Positions 19,101-26,834 of a DNA stretch of 64,000 bases are shown here, in pieces. The DNA is from an uncultured Sphingobacteriaceae bacterium (GTDB lineage: Bacteria > Bacteroidota > Bacteroidia > Sphingobacteriales > Sphingobacteriaceae): contig CAMPKC010000020.1 of NCBI GenBank assembly GCA_946887045.1, positions 1 to 64,000 of the forward strand, in the 5' to 3' direction. The position numbers were made by a program, and so were the translations under genes. Below the pieces are notes generated by a model, which saw only the letters and a list, made by a program, of their open reading frames with translations, was not told the DNA's origin and made no database searches. Every line of letters begins with the position of its first letter. Positions within the stretch are counted from its first letter, which is position 1.

Positions 19101-20459
19101 CTGGATTTCTCAAAAATTGAGTCGGGGAGTATGGAACTCGACCTGCACGATTTTGATCTGAGAAAATGTATTGAAGAGGTCTTAGATATATTTACCACTA
19201 AAGCGTCGCAGTTCGGACTTGATCTGATATATCAAATCGATCATCGCATACCTGTACAGGTCATCTCTGATAGTTTAAGATTGAAGCAGATACTTCTAAA
19301 CCTTGTGGGGAATGCAATAAAGTTTACTAAAAGCGGTGAGATCTTTGTAGCTGTTCGACTTCTAAATCAGATTTCTGAAAATGAGATCGAACTTGGATTT
19401 GAGGTGAGAGATTCAGGAATAGGTATTTCTGAAGATAAATTGCCAAAATTGTTCAAAGCTTTTTCTCAGGTAGATTCTTCCACAACTCGTAAATATGGAG
19501 GAAGTGGTTTAGGGCTGGTAATAACCGAACGACTTGTTGATCTTCTGGGCGGAAAAATAGAGGTCGAAAGTAAGTTTGGTTCAGGCTCCTCCTTTAATTT
19601 TAACATCAAATGTCAAATCCACGATAACTCCTCCCGAAAATATACGCAATTAGATTTAGGCGGATGTGAAGGTAAAAAGGTGTTGGTGGTAGATGATAAC
19701 AAAACCAATTTAAAAATTATAAAAATTCAACTAGAGCAGTGGAAGTTGGTTCCTTACGCGGTTTTATCGGCTAAAGAGGCTTTGGATGTTTTATGCGAAA
19801 CGGAATTTGACCTGGTTATATCCGACATGCAAATGCCGCAAATGGATGGGGTGGAGTTAAGTCAAAGGATAAAAGAGTTAAAGCCCTCATTGCCTATTGT
19901 ATTGTTAAGCTCAATTGGCGATGAAACCAAGAAAAAATACGGGCATATATTTTCTGCAATTTTAACCAAGCCGGTAAAACAGAGTAGTTTATTTTTAATG
20001 CTTCAACAGGTTTTAAAAAATGGAGTAACTGCAACGGTCGACACGCCGCATGCTAAAACCTTATCGGATGATTTTGCTGCGAAGTTCCCTTTTTCGATAT
20101 TAGTCGTTGAGGATAATATAATAAATCAGAAGCTTATTCTAAAAGTGCTAACTAAATTGGGATATAACCCCGCGCTTGCTAACAATGGAAGGGAGGCGCT
20201 TCAAATGCTCGACAAAAAATACTTTGAATTGATTTTTATGGACATCCAAATGCCCGAGATGGATGGGTTTGAGGCTACGAAAGCCATCAGGCAAACGTAT
20301 GCTGTACAGCCCCTGATTATCGCTATGACGGCTAATGCCATGGAGGAAGACCGATCAGCATGCTTAGCGGCGGGGATGGATGATTATATTTCTAAACCCG
20401 TGAATCTGAATGAATTAATGCAGCTGTTACAGAAGTCGGTAGAGCGGCCTGTAAGTTAG
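16176..20459 (+). CDS. Hybrid histidine kinase: periplasmic double propeller, Y_Y_Y, HisKA, HATPase, two receivers
   Basis: 1427 residues. After a signal peptide (to about 30) come roughly fourteen regulator-propeller blades, each with a G.(L/I)W(I/V)GT-type turn (residues 50-690), a Y_Y_Y domain (about 735-800), a membrane segment ([21 protein letters not shown], near 813) and five exact coiled-coil heptads. H929 in [11 protein letters not shown] is the phosphoacceptor, followed by the ATPase domain. Two receivers carry D1217 ([12 protein letters not shown]) and D1356 ([11 protein letters not shown]). Family members sense oligosaccharides and usually end in an AraC-type DNA-binding domain; this one has none, so output must pass to another protein. 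No HPt protein is nearby. It is convergent with the GH1/RmlD fusion gene. Confidence 0.93.
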   Translation: MFIQNRFNFSLCRVVLAASYIFIFSSSVFAQQRNVQFSHLTNLDGLSQSTVQAIVKDKHGFMWFGTQDGLNKFDGYKFTVYRHQPNNPKSLRKNHILSLYEDRKGNLWVGTLNGGISLYDRKNDSFINYIEEPENPDKLSHSVITSIYEDRKGNFWIGTYWNLNLFDRKTGKVTRFISDDKDNKSISSNGITAIFEDNRGNLWIGTQNGLNILDRRTKQFKRYFHRENDPQSISGNFISKIFQSSNGDLWVGTVGAGLNLFDYKDQTFTPFKQDQENPASISNNNIRDIADADNGNLWVGTHGAFELFNPRSKVFIHYKSDVFDKRSLNRNSSVSSLFNDKTGVLWVGTDDGGINKYDQNLSVFDKYQNNPFDANSLSFNTVMSFSENKNGDIWVGTSGGALNLWKPGENRFVRIEPNPNNSNSLASYSILSLYPSKVDDALWIGTYGAGLDRYNPGTKTFKHYSVGSSFNQLNNDAVYGLLEDSKGNVWIATNGGGVNVLNPKTGFITKYTSRYDDLATISSNYVRSFCEDRDGNIWIGTTSGLSVFNSRTKTITRCDQNFEKLESGNINCLYADNKNNIWIGTIGGGLSRLNIKTGKFNTYTIQHGLPDNNIKSIVPDKLGNLWLSTNNGICRLNLKTGKCKNYTLSNELQSMEFSPGAGLLTRRGEILFGGINGFNHFNPALLKENHNPPRVQITGFQLFNKPVIIGAKDSPLKQHIAETRELVLSYDQSVITFEFTALDFTISSQNQYAYMLEGFDNDWNYIGSERKAIYTNLNPGEYILRVKASNNDGVWNETGTSLKMIITPPFYMTWWFRVLSIILFFGVIYMIYLLRVRSIEAKKVELEKQVAERTEEILEQSKSLQILNDELQEQSEELQSQSEELQIQAEELLSKSEELQFQKEQEQKAREEADRANQAKSTFLATMSHEIRTPMNGVLGMSSLLCETDLNPEQREYAEIIKTSGEALLNVINDILDFSKIESGSMELDLHDFDLRKCIEEVLDIFTTKASQFGLDLIYQIDHRIPVQVISDSLRLKQILLNLVGNAIKFTKSGEIFVAVRLLNQISENEIELGFEVRDSGIGISEDKLPKLFKAFSQVDSSTTRKYGGSGLGLVITERLVDLLGGKIEVESKFGSGSSFNFNIKCQIHDNSSRKYTQLDLGGCEGKKVLVVDDNKTNLKIIKIQLEQWKLVPYAVLSAKEALDVLCETEFDLVISDMQMPQMDGVELSQRIKELKPSLPIVLLSSIGDETKKKYGHIFSAILTKPVKQSSLFLMLQQVLKNGVTATVDTPHAKTLSDDFAAKFPFSILVVEDNIINQKLILKVLTKLGYNPALANNGREALQMLDKKYFELIFMDIQMPEMDGFEATKAIRQTYAVQPLIIAMTANAMEEDRSACLAAGMDDYISKPVNLNELMQLLQKSVERPVS
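18780..18884 (+). repeat. Five 21-base heptad repeats in the kinase signalling helix
   Basis: Consecutive in-frame heptads [28 protein letters not shown] and EELQFQK (residues 869-903) form an unbroken coiled coil between the membrane segment and HisKA. The unit length is exactly 21 bases each time. Confidence 0.9.
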
Positions 20460-20492
20460 TAGAATTACACAGGTAAAAGCTGATAGCCTCCG

Positions 20493-20520
20493 GGGATATT
20501 GACACTTGTCGAACTATCCC
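20493..20520. terminator. Convergent hairpin between the hybrid kinase and the GH1/RmlD gene
   Basis: Arms GGGATATTGAC and GTCgAAcTATCCC pair with two bulged bases around a 4-base loop. It overlaps the last codons of the minus-strand gene and serves both directions at best; the U-run is weak. Confidence 0.45.
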
Positions 20521-22721
20521 GCTTTAGAGTTTATAACAATGTCATTTGAATCGTCGGAAACTTGCCGTTCAAAGAAATATCGGTCTAAAGCATGATTTAT
20601 TTCGGGCATTAGAAGTCCCTTTTCGCTTCCCAGTACGCTGTAAACAGGCCTTTTCGCAGCGTAATTGAATTCTGAAAGTGGGGCAGGGTTAATTAGTTTC
20701 ATATCGAAACCACCTCTTTTTGCAACCTGCATTGCCAAAGAGGCCCATGTTATTTCGCCTTTATTAGCGAGGTGCCAGATTCCGTATTCATCGTCTAATA
20801 ACAGATCAAGGCTTGTATTTACAAGATCTGGTATATAAGTAGGAGAAATTAAGACGTCGTTAGCAACTTTTACAAATTGTTGGTTTTTCAATGAGGATAA
20901 CACACTCGTCACAAAATTATAATTATCCCAGGGGCCGAAAAAAGCGCTTGTTCTGATGATCAAAGCCGAAGGGTCCTGTTTTAAAACATAGTCTTCCGCT
21001 CTGGCTTTGCTCTTGCCGTAAATATTCAACGGAGATTTGGGATCACTCTCGATATACGATTTGCCCTTCGAACCGTCAAATACCAGGTCGGATGAAAATG
21101 TTAATAGCTTAAAATTATATTTTGATGAAATATTGGCAAGATTTGCCGGCCCTTGTGTATTGGCGGCATAACAATTAGCATATTCTGTTTCTGCATCGTC
21201 GACACGTACAAATCCTGCCGCATTTACAATTGCCCATGGCCGCTTTTCGGCTATTACGGTTTCAATATGAGCGGGATCGGCAAGATTGAGATCGTTTCTG
21301 TCTAATAATTGATAATAGATTCCCCGATGCTCACATACCTTTGCAAAGGCATTTCCTAAAGTTCCGGTCTTGCCGAGAATTAATAACGGCTGAGATGTTT
21401 TTATTTCCGAGCTTATCTTGCGAATATTGTTTCTGAAGTATAAAACGCGGATATCCTTTTTCCACCATCCTTTGCTTTCTAACACCGGGTGTTTAAACTC
21501 TTCCCCTTTCGAAAGAGATTTAATCATCCGTGCTAAAGCAGTAGGGCGAGGCTGCCCGTTACTTAAGTCAAATACCCCCGTCTCATATTTGCCGTTCGGT
21601 TTTGTAAGCAGTTCGCTCCATCCATACGACCCCATTACAGCCCAGGCTGTAATGGCCTTTATTTCTACACCCTCTGATTTTAGTTTGAGGCTTGTTTCCC
21701 AGATTTCTTTTACCCAGCGCAATTGCTCATCACGGGTACAGCCTAAATGCACTTCAGTTATTGCTATCGGTATCTTAAAATAATCCCAGGCTTCTTTTAA
21801 AAGCTTATGAGGCCCGGTTTTGGTTTCTAAGTCTACTCTAACGGCTTCTACGTCTGCATAGTTATGTTTGGCGTTTCCACCACGGGTATGCGATGGATAT
21901 TTAAATACATTTTCGTCAATAAACCTTTCCGAGGTTATGTAGTAATTAAATCCCAGTAAATCAGGCGGACATGGATTATCTAAAAAGAATCGAAGCTCTT
22001 CCTCGCTTATGTTGCCTTTATTAATAAGGTAGCTCCATAAGGGATGTTTTTTGTTAACTCTTCCCAGTAGCAAATCAAAGCTAAGCCAACGACGTTTATT
22101 TTCAAAGTCTGCCTGGTACTTCAGTAAGGGTGTACTATAAGTCTTGCCAAGATCTTCAGTTTGAATTAGTTGCGCCTCAGGGTTTATTTCCCGGATGGCT
22201 CGCATAGACAGAATAGTAGCCTTCGTTTCGTTAAGCAGCAAACGTATAAACGATTGGTCCGATTTTAAATGCGGATACCAAAAGCCGTATAGACCACAAA
22301 ACCTGGCCGTTGTTAACGGTTCGTTTATTGGCGTGTAATATTTCAACCATGGAAACTTTCGGGCAACTTTTGATGCGTATTTAGCAAGGCTTGTTGCAAA
22401 TATATCACTATCGATCGGAGCATAGCCCGGACCGCTGCCATGATGCACCAATCCTGCGATGGGTTCGATGCCGAGTTCCTTTAGTCGCTTGAATGAAGTT
22501 TCAGTTCCAGACCAGTCAATCTCAGTATCTGCCTTCGGCTGGTGTTTTTCCCAAAGTACCGGATATCTTAGTTTCTTTATTCCTAGATCTGCAATAAGAT
22601 CAATATCAGTTTTGCGGTTATAATGCCCGGCAAATTTAAGTTGATCAAAATATGAGTCTTTAACACGGTTGATAGTACATTCAATACCTGCCCAGATCTC
22701 AACATCTGTAATCGTACGCAT
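20514..22721 (-). CDS. Fusion of GH1-like glycosidase and RmlD-like sugar-nucleotide reductase
   Basis: 735 residues, no signal peptide, so cytoplasmic. Residues 1 to about 415 resemble a GH1 TIM barrel: YTPINEP holds the acid/base E134 and PIAITEV the candidate nucleophile E323 (spacing as in GH1, although the usual ITENG is altered). Residues about 440-720 are an extended short-chain dehydrogenase of the dTDP-4-dehydrorhamnose reductase type: LLILGKTGTLG (Rossmann glycines from 450), VNAAGFVRVDDAE, TFSSDLVFDG, and YGKSKARAED supplying the Tyr-Lys pair. It lies 11 bases downstream of a glycosyltransferase gene on the same strand. The fused arrangement suggests coupled handling of a deoxysugar or glycan intermediate; the actual reaction is unknown. 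Confidence 0.82.
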   Translation of the reverse strand: MRTITDVEIWAGIECTINRVKDSYFDQLKFAGHYNRKTDIDLIADLGIKKLRYPVLWEKHQPKADTEIDWSGTETSFKRLKELGIEPIAGLVHHGSGPGYAPIDSDIFATSLAKYASKVARKFPWLKYYTPINEPLTTARFCGLYGFWYPHLKSDQSFIRLLLNETKATILSMRAIREINPEAQLIQTEDLGKTYSTPLLKYQADFENKRRWLSFDLLLGRVNKKHPLWSYLINKGNISEEELRFFLDNPCPPDLLGFNYYITSERFIDENVFKYPSHTRGGNAKHNYADVEAVRVDLETKTGPHKLLKEAWDYFKIPIAITEVHLGCTRDEQLRWVKEIWETSLKLKSEGVEIKAITAWAVMGSYGWSELLTKPNGKYETGVFDLSNGQPRPTALARMIKSLSKGEEFKHPVLESKGWWKKDIRVLYFRNNIRKISSEIKTSQPLLILGKTGTLGNAFAKVCEHRGIYYQLLDRNDLNLADPAHIETVIAEKRPWAIVNAAGFVRVDDAETEYANCYAANTQGPANLANISSKYNFKLLTFSSDLVFDGSKGKSYIESDPKSPLNIYGKSKARAEDYVLKQDPSALIIRTSAFFGPWDNYNFVTSVLSSLKNQQFVKVANDVLISPTYIPDLVNTSLDLLLDDEYGIWHLANKGEITWASLAMQVAKRGGFDMKLINPAPLSEFNYAAKRPVYSVLGSEKGLLMPEINHALDRYFFERQVSDDSNDIVINSKAG

Positions 22722-22732
22722 AGATTGTTTGT

Positions 22733-23872
22733 TTAAGCACTGAGCGGCACAGAAACTTTTCTGCCCATCGCTTTACGTATCAAATCCATCATATCCGATG
22801 CTGTTTGGTCCCAGGATTTTTTTGCAAGGAACACATCAACTTCTGCCAGCCATTCTTTTGTAGGTGCTGATAGGGTAATTTCCGCTGCTTTTACGAACTC
22901 TTCTGCATTTGATACTATGCTAACCAAATTCTTTTTACCATAAGGGTTTACTACGTCACGTATGGGTGTTGAAATCACCGGAATACCAGCAGACAGGTAC
23001 TCAGGTGTTTTTGTCGGACTTATATACCGGGTTGATTCATTAAGTAAAAATGGAATCATTGCTATGTCCCATCCCGCTAAATAGGCCGGAAGTTCGTCAT
23101 ATGACTTTCCGCCCAGGTAATGAATATTCTTGTTTTTCGGTAGTATTGTAGGGTCGATTTTTACAGTAGGTCCAATTAAGATGAACTGCCAATCCGGACG
23201 CAAGGTAGCTGCATTGCCAATTAATTCATAATCAAAGCGCTCGTCAATTACACCATAAAAGCCAAACTTTGTTCCGGTGATGTTTTTTTGGTCCGCCGGT
23301 TGTTTAAGATTTTTACGGGCTTTTCCGAAATGAGCCTTATCAATGCTGCTTGGAAAAGGGTAGATATTTTGATGCTGGTGTTTTTTTGCCTCATATAAGG
23401 AATGGCCACCTGTAAATACTACATCTGCCCGGGTTAACAGCTCTTTTTCAAGGTGTACTAATTCGGACGGAGCATATTTAAATGCAGAAAGTTCGTCCAT
23501 ACAGTCGTAAATAATTATATCAGGATTATAGTCTCCGGAAAACTCCAAGGCCATTGGTGTATAGTACCAGAAAATGAAATCCGATAGTGATTTATTAGCA
23601 AGAAACGATTTAAGGGTTTCTTTTTGAATTTTTAAGCTTTCTTTTTTGTTTATCCCCATTGGCAGATGCGGAACTAGTACCCATAATTTATCAGAGCGCT
23701 TGCTGATGGAAAGGTAGCTATCTTCGCTTTCCGGAACATCATGAATCGGCTCTTCAAGAAAATATACGTTAAACTCTTTGGAGAATCTGGTCAATAGGTG
23801 TTGAGGGCGCTGGAATACAAAATCCCATCTGAGATGGGAAAACACAAGTAGATTTTCAGGTACACGTTTCAT
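22733..23872 (-). CDS. Glycosyltransferase, GT4/GT1-like
   Basis: 379 residues. FSHLRWDFVFQRPQHLLTRF at the N-terminus is characteristic of a group of bacterial GT-B transferases often found near or fused to UDP-galactopyranose mutase. The donor half carries KFGFYGVIDERFDY, FILIGPTV and SPTKTPEYLSAGIPVISTP (nucleotide-sugar binding). No membrane segment is seen. With the GH1/RmlD fusion 11 bases downstream it forms a two-gene operon. The sugar moved is not evident from sequence. Confidence 0.82.
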   Translation of the reverse strand: MKRVPENLLVFSHLRWDFVFQRPQHLLTRFSKEFNVYFLEEPIHDVPESEDSYLSISKRSDKLWVLVPHLPMGINKKESLKIQKETLKSFLANKSLSDFIFWYYTPMALEFSGDYNPDIIIYDCMDELSAFKYAPSELVHLEKELLTRADVVFTGGHSLYEAKKHQHQNIYPFPSSIDKAHFGKARKNLKQPADQKNITGTKFGFYGVIDERFDYELIGNAATLRPDWQFILIGPTVKIDPTILPKNKNIHYLGGKSYDELPAYLAGWDIAMIPFLLNESTRYISPTKTPEYLSAGIPVISTPIRDVVNPYGKKNLVSIVSNAEEFVKAAEITLSAPTKEWLAEVDVFLAKKSWDQTASDMMDLIRKAMGRKVSVPLSA

Positions 23873-23935
23873 TGATTCATTTGTTTTTGTACAATATTTA
23901 ACACGAATCGTATGAAAACGTTTTTGTTTTCAATT

Positions 23936-23972
23936 AAATAGGATTAAAATAAATTATAATTTTATCCTATTT
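23936..23972. repeat. AT-rich inverted repeat between YngK-like and glycosyltransferase genes
   Basis: Arms 23936-23950 (AAATAGGATTAAAAT) and 23959-23972 (ATTTTATCCTATTT) match with a single bulged T; loop of 8. It has no U-run on the minus strand, so an operator for the glycosyltransferase operon is as likely as a terminator for the upstream gene. Confidence 0.5.
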
Positions 23973-24032
23973 AACTATGGCTGAAAATAATTCCGAATAA
24001 AGAGAGGGGGTCTTTCGTATGGGGAAATAAAT

Positions 24033-25571
24033 CTATGGAATATAGGCATGCGCCGTATTTGAAGGAAGACTTTCATTTTTTAATCTGTCGATCGCAGTGA
24101 CGAAATAATTGTATTGAACTCCTTTTTGTGCGGTCTTGTCGATGTATATTCGGGTGGTATTGTCAAAGCTAATTTTTATGATTTTAGAAGCATCCTGGAA
24201 GTTGAGATCTTCGCCTGCTTTAAATCGATAAACCACATAACCGTAAGCAGTGTCTCCATCACGCGCTGTTAAAGGCTCATCCCATTTTAACTGTACCGTA
24301 TTAGGATATAGCACAAATGCTGTAAGTAACAAGGGCGATTGAGGAGCAATATCATCGATCCATAGCATTGCCGGTTGCAAGGCCGGATATTTATATAAAT
24401 CAGTTCGCAGCGAGTCACGAAATCCAGCAAGGTTACTTGTCAACGATTTTGAGCTAAAATAGACACTTCCCTGAACGCGGCTATTGTTTCTGAGGGCTCT
24501 AACCTGATTCGGAAGTTCTCCGCGGTTATTAAAACCCTGCACTTTTTCCGCTGCGCGATAAGCAGCCTGGCCTATATATAGGTGCCTCCCATAAGCATTA
24601 TTGCTCCACCATTCGAGCAGATTTTCAAACGGAGCAAGGCGATGCTGATTGGGCCAGTAAATCTGAGGATTTATATAGTCGATCCATCCTTGTTGCAGCC
24701 ACTTTCTTGTGTCTGCATATAATTCGATGTATGAAGAACCGCCATTTGTAAGCGACCCTTCAGGGTCCTGACTTTTGTTCTTCCAAATTCCAAACGGACT
24801 TATTCCAAACTTTACATATTTTTTCGCAGCGTGGATGCTGTCATTTAATTTGTAGATAAGAGAATCAACGTTGCTTCTTCTCCACTCTGTTATATTTTTA
24901 AAGTCTCTTCCGTACTTTATGTAAGCCTCGGTATCCGGTAATGATCGTCCGCTTTCAGGGTAAGGGTAAAAATAATCGTCAAAATGAACTCCGTCTATGT
25001 CGTAGTTCCTAACTACGTCCATAATCACCTGCACAATGTACGCACGGACTTCGGGAAGACCCGGATTAAAAAGCTTTTTTCCACCGTAATTAAAAAACCA
25101 GTGAGGCTTTTGCCTTGTAATATGCTGAGGGTTTACTTCCTTTTCTGATAAACTGAATGCTGCACGATAAGGATTAAACCATGCATGCAATTCCATACCT
25201 CTTTTATGCGCTTCTTTAATGGCAAACTCAAGTGGATCGTAAAATGGAAATGGCGCCAAGCCTTGCTCTCCTGTTAACCACTTGCTCCAGAGCTCTCTTC
25301 CCTTAAAATAAAAAGCATCCGTAGTTGGACGTATCTGAAACATAATGGCATTTATTCCCGACCTTTCGTGCTCGTCAAAAATTCGCAGTAACTCTTGTTG
25401 TTGAATCCCCGAATGCAAGCCCGGTTTACTGGGCCAGTCTATATTGGTTACAGTTGCTACCCAAACGCCTCTGAATTCTCTCTTTTTTGGGATTTCGTCT
25501 GCAGCGGCTTTTATCGCAATTGAACATAAAAAACCAAACAAAAGGGAGGTAAATATAATTTTATTAGACAT
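24033..25571 (-). CDS. Secreted GH10-like glycosidase (YngK/DUF187 family, GHL10)
   Basis: 512 residues with a signal peptide (SNKIIFTSLLFGFLCSIAIKAAADE). KREFRGVWVATVTNIDWPSK opens the GHL10 barrel, and AIMFQIRPTTDAFY, ELHAWFNPYRA, DVVRNYDIDGVHFDDYFYPYP and FGISPFGIW are its core motifs; a fibronectin-III-like segment (about 415-510) follows, beginning near SPLLLTAFVLYP. Family members are probable glycan hydrolases of the periplasm or surface, some acting on deacetylated peptidoglycan. The gene stands alone between two inverted repeats. Confidence 0.87.
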   Translation of the reverse strand: MSNKIIFTSLLFGFLCSIAIKAAADEIPKKREFRGVWVATVTNIDWPSKPGLHSGIQQQELLRIFDEHERSGINAIMFQIRPTTDAFYFKGRELWSKWLTGEQGLAPFPFYDPLEFAIKEAHKRGMELHAWFNPYRAAFSLSEKEVNPQHITRQKPHWFFNYGGKKLFNPGLPEVRAYIVQVIMDVVRNYDIDGVHFDDYFYPYPESGRSLPDTEAYIKYGRDFKNITEWRRSNVDSLIYKLNDSIHAAKKYVKFGISPFGIWKNKSQDPEGSLTNGGSSYIELYADTRKWLQQGWIDYINPQIYWPNQHRLAPFENLLEWWSNNAYGRHLYIGQAAYRAAEKVQGFNNRGELPNQVRALRNNSRVQGSVYFSSKSLTSNLAGFRDSLRTDLYKYPALQPAMLWIDDIAPQSPLLLTAFVLYPNTVQLKWDEPLTARDGDTAYGYVVYRFKAGEDLNFQDASKIIKISFDNTTRIYIDKTAQKGVQYNYFVTAIDRLKNESLPSNTAHAYIP

Positions 25572-25586
25572 AGTGCTTTATAAGTG

Positions 25587-25594
25587 CAAAGATA
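25587..25594 (-). promoter_or_regulatory. Promoter -7 box for the YngK-like gene
   Basis: TATCTTTG on the minus strand, a match to TAnnTTTG, 15 bases before the start codon. No good -33 TTG at the right spacing. Confidence 0.4.
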
Positions 25595-25634
25595 CTTAAG
25601 TAACAACACGACGCGAGTTTTATTATCTTAAAAT

Positions 25635-25650
25635 TGATTTTTTAAAATCA
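25635..25650. repeat. Palindrome in a divergent promoter region
   Basis: TGATTTT-TT-AAAATCA, perfect 7-base arms, midway between the divergent YngK-like and coiled-coil genes. Could be a regulator site; a chance palindrome is possible in such AT-rich DNA. Confidence 0.35.
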
Positions 25651-25690
25651 TCTGACGTTGAAATGGGCGTTTCGCTTATCGATAAAATAT

Positions 25691-25698
25691 TATATTTG
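25691..25698 (+). promoter_or_regulatory. Candidate -7 box for the coiled-coil gene
   Basis: TATATTTG matches TAnnTTTG, 121 bases before the start codon, implying a long leader. The -33 element is not clear. Confidence 0.33.
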
Positions 25699-25819
25699 CT
25701 TTAAATGTGGCCCCGGTTTGTAATTTAAATGCAATAATTTATCCGTTTAAAAGTTATACAAAGCATAAGAGCATTTTTAAAAACTTTTTACTAACCCTTT
25801 CATTAATTCATTCCGTAAC

Positions 25820-26734
25820 ATGGAAAATACTTATCCTGATCAAGCCCCAAAAAGAGATTCCAATAAAATTTATTTTCTAATAGTTGTAATTGTCGCTCTG
25901 CTGGGTACTAACGCGTACCTTTTTTTTAGAGATAAAAAAGCGAACGAGCGCATTGTAACTATTACAGACGAAAAATCCCGGATGGAAGTCGAAATTGATA
26001 AGATCGAAGCCGAACTGGATAAGGCCACCAATGCTAATGTGCAGCTTACCGCAAACATGCAGGAGGAGCAGGATTTAGCCAGACAGAAAATTTCTGAACT
26101 GCGAGAGCAGCTTCAAAAAGGCCAGTTGACACAAGGCCAGTTAGCTAAAGCTCAGGAAGAAGTAAAGCGATTGAAATATTTTGTAAATAAGTATACAGCA
26201 GATATCGATGTCTTGAAGAGAGAGAACAAAGCTCTGTCAGTCGAGCGCGACAGTTTGAAAACGACTGTGGGAAACGTAACGGCAAAAGCAACAGAGCTGG
26301 AACAAAAGAATACCGAGCTCAGTTCTAAGGTACAGGTGGCTTCTGCCTTGAAAGTTGCAAACATTGCAGTTACATCATTAAAAGTAAAAAACAGTGGCAA
26401 AGAAACTGATGTAAACCGTGCCAATTCTGCAAAGAAATTACGGGTGAGTTTTACAGCTGCCGATAACCCGATCGCAGCAAAAGGTATGCATGATGTTTAT
26501 ATGAGGATTATAGACCCTAGTGGAAATCTTATTGTCTCCGATAATAGCAGTCTTTTTGCATCTGATGGCGAGGAGTTGCAGTACACTTATAAAACTGCGA
26601 TTGAATTTGCTAACGATGGTAAGGTTTACAACATCGACTGGACGAATCCTTCTAGTTTCCAGAAAGGGAACTACACTATTGTGCTGTACGCTGATGGGTA
26701 CACGATGGGGAAAAGCTCTATTACGCTAAAATAA
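25820..26734 (+). CDS. Membrane-anchored coiled-coil protein, unknown function
   Basis: 304 residues. One membrane segment (about 16-35, IYFLIVVIVALLGTNAYLFF) is followed by a long charged coiled coil (about 40-185, with heptad-like EIDKIEAELDKA and QEEVKRLKYFVNKY) and a compact C-terminal domain (about 190-304) rich in strands: VTSLKVKNSGKE, DVYMRIIDPSGNLIV, GNYTIVLYADGY. I do not recognise the family with certainty; similar proteins are common and unnamed in Bacteroidota. The topology points to a short cytoplasmic N-terminus and a periplasmic rod. It is convergent with the large kinase gene. Confidence 0.8.
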   Translation: MENTYPDQAPKRDSNKIYFLIVVIVALLGTNAYLFFRDKKANERIVTITDEKSRMEVEIDKIEAELDKATNANVQLTANMQEEQDLARQKISELREQLQKGQLTQGQLAKAQEEVKRLKYFVNKYTADIDVLKRENKALSVERDSLKTTVGNVTAKATELEQKNTELSSKVQVASALKVANIAVTSLKVKNSGKETDVNRANSAKKLRVSFTAADNPIAAKGMHDVYMRIIDPSGNLIVSDNSSLFASDGEELQYTYKTAIEFANDGKVYNIDWTNPSSFQKGNYTIVLYADGYTMGKSSITLK

Positions 26735-26771
26735 AATCTTTTATGCCTCTGGTGTTAAGATCCTGATCACT

Positions 26772-26785
26772 AAACGGCACCGTTT
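26772..26785 (+). terminator. Weak terminator after the coiled-coil gene
   Basis: AAACG-GCAC-CGTTT followed by TTTT; only 5 pairs, so weak. Confidence 0.4.
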
Positions 26786-26834
26786 TTTTGCTGCGCATGT
26801 TTTTATCTTCTCCACCTTTTTTCTCAGCACCTAT

